Shown here one piece after another: positions 18,075-18,158 of a DNA stretch of 18,158 nucleotides (the stretch's first letter is position 1; every line of letters begins with the position of its first letter). The notes beneath the pieces were generated by a model that saw nothing but the letters and a program-made list of their open reading frames with translations, was not told the DNA's origin and did no database searches. The stretch comes from Paraglomus occultum. Taxonomy: Eukaryota; Glomeromycota; Glomeromycetes; Paraglomerales; Paraglomeraceae. Where the stretch lies: contig CAJVPJ010000719.1 of NCBI GenBank assembly GCA_910592205.1, forward strand, positions 1-18,158, in the 5' to 3' direction. The translations under genes were made by a program, and so were the position numbers.

Positions 18075-18158
18075 CAGTCATACCTCATTTGTATCCCCCC
18101 CCTATTGTATCCCAACCTCGACTATATCCCAGGTTTTCAGCTGGACAGATTTCCCTTA
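18075..18158. mobile_element. Terminus of a Tigger/pogo-like DNA transposon, continuing past the window
   Basis: The sequence CAGTCATACCTCATTTG begins right after a TA at 18073-18074. It resembles the well-known Tigger terminus that starts CAGGCATACCTC. Spaced subterminal copies follow: ATTTGTATCCC (18087-18097), TATTGTATCCC (18103-18113) and ACTATATCCC (18121-18130). Only this end is in the window, so length, coding content and the other terminus are unknown. Confidence 0.65.

Noticed and set aside
1-18158. CRISPR array, phage, toxin-antitoxin or other prokaryotic system
   Set aside because: Spliceosomal introns and eukaryotic gene families dominate; no regular repeat-spacer array or operon structure is present.

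Overview
The window looks like nuclear DNA of an AT-rich, intron-dense fungus, most likely an arbuscular mycorrhizal one (Glomeromycotina). The reasons are: genes broken by many introns of about 60-90 bp with GT..AG borders; a methyltransferase with an N-terminal MGN..S sequence of a kind I associate with expanded families in these fungi; and decayed DNA transposons of pogo/Tigger type. The lineage is inferred from memory of family resemblance and was not searched.

The left 13.7 kb holds five apparently intact genes. I rebuilt each one by hand from splice sites, and each gives a continuous reading frame whose exon lengths sum to a multiple of three. On the + strand they are: a microsomal cytochrome P450 (702-2902, 10 exons, 508 aa); a VHS-GAT trafficking adaptor of TOM1 type (3194-5891, 14 exons, 473 aa); a SAM-dependent methyltransferase (6569-7991, 5 exons including one of 11 nt, 334 aa); and a sugar-porter/myo-inositol-type transporter with an unusual cysteine-rich extracellular loop (9547-12278, 13 exons, 543 aa). 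On the - strand, convergent with the transporter, lies a REX4-type DEDDh RNA exonuclease carrying a C-terminal CCHC zinc knuckle (12479-13730, 7 exons, 256 aa).

The right 4.1 kb is a graveyard of mobile DNA. A 1,017 bp pogo-like element (14017-15033) has near-perfect terminal inverted repeats, TA target sites and a decayed, truncated transposase. Next come a decayed lysine/glutamate-rich coiled-coil reading frame (15180-16020, - strand) and a multiply broken transposase-like gene (16134-17540, - strand), itself split by an insert of about 250 bp of unknown origin. The window ends inside the terminus of another Tigger-like element that starts at 18075. The left edge (19-70) has a similar spaced-repeat array and may be another element's end.

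The genes show no sign of acting as one pathway. A P450, a methyltransferase and a transporter lie near each other, but a housekeeping trafficking gene sits between them and the transporter belongs to a nutrient-uptake family. The strongest leads for novelty are the exonuclease/zinc-knuckle fusion, the cysteine-rich loop of the transporter, and the unidentified insert inside the decayed transposase.
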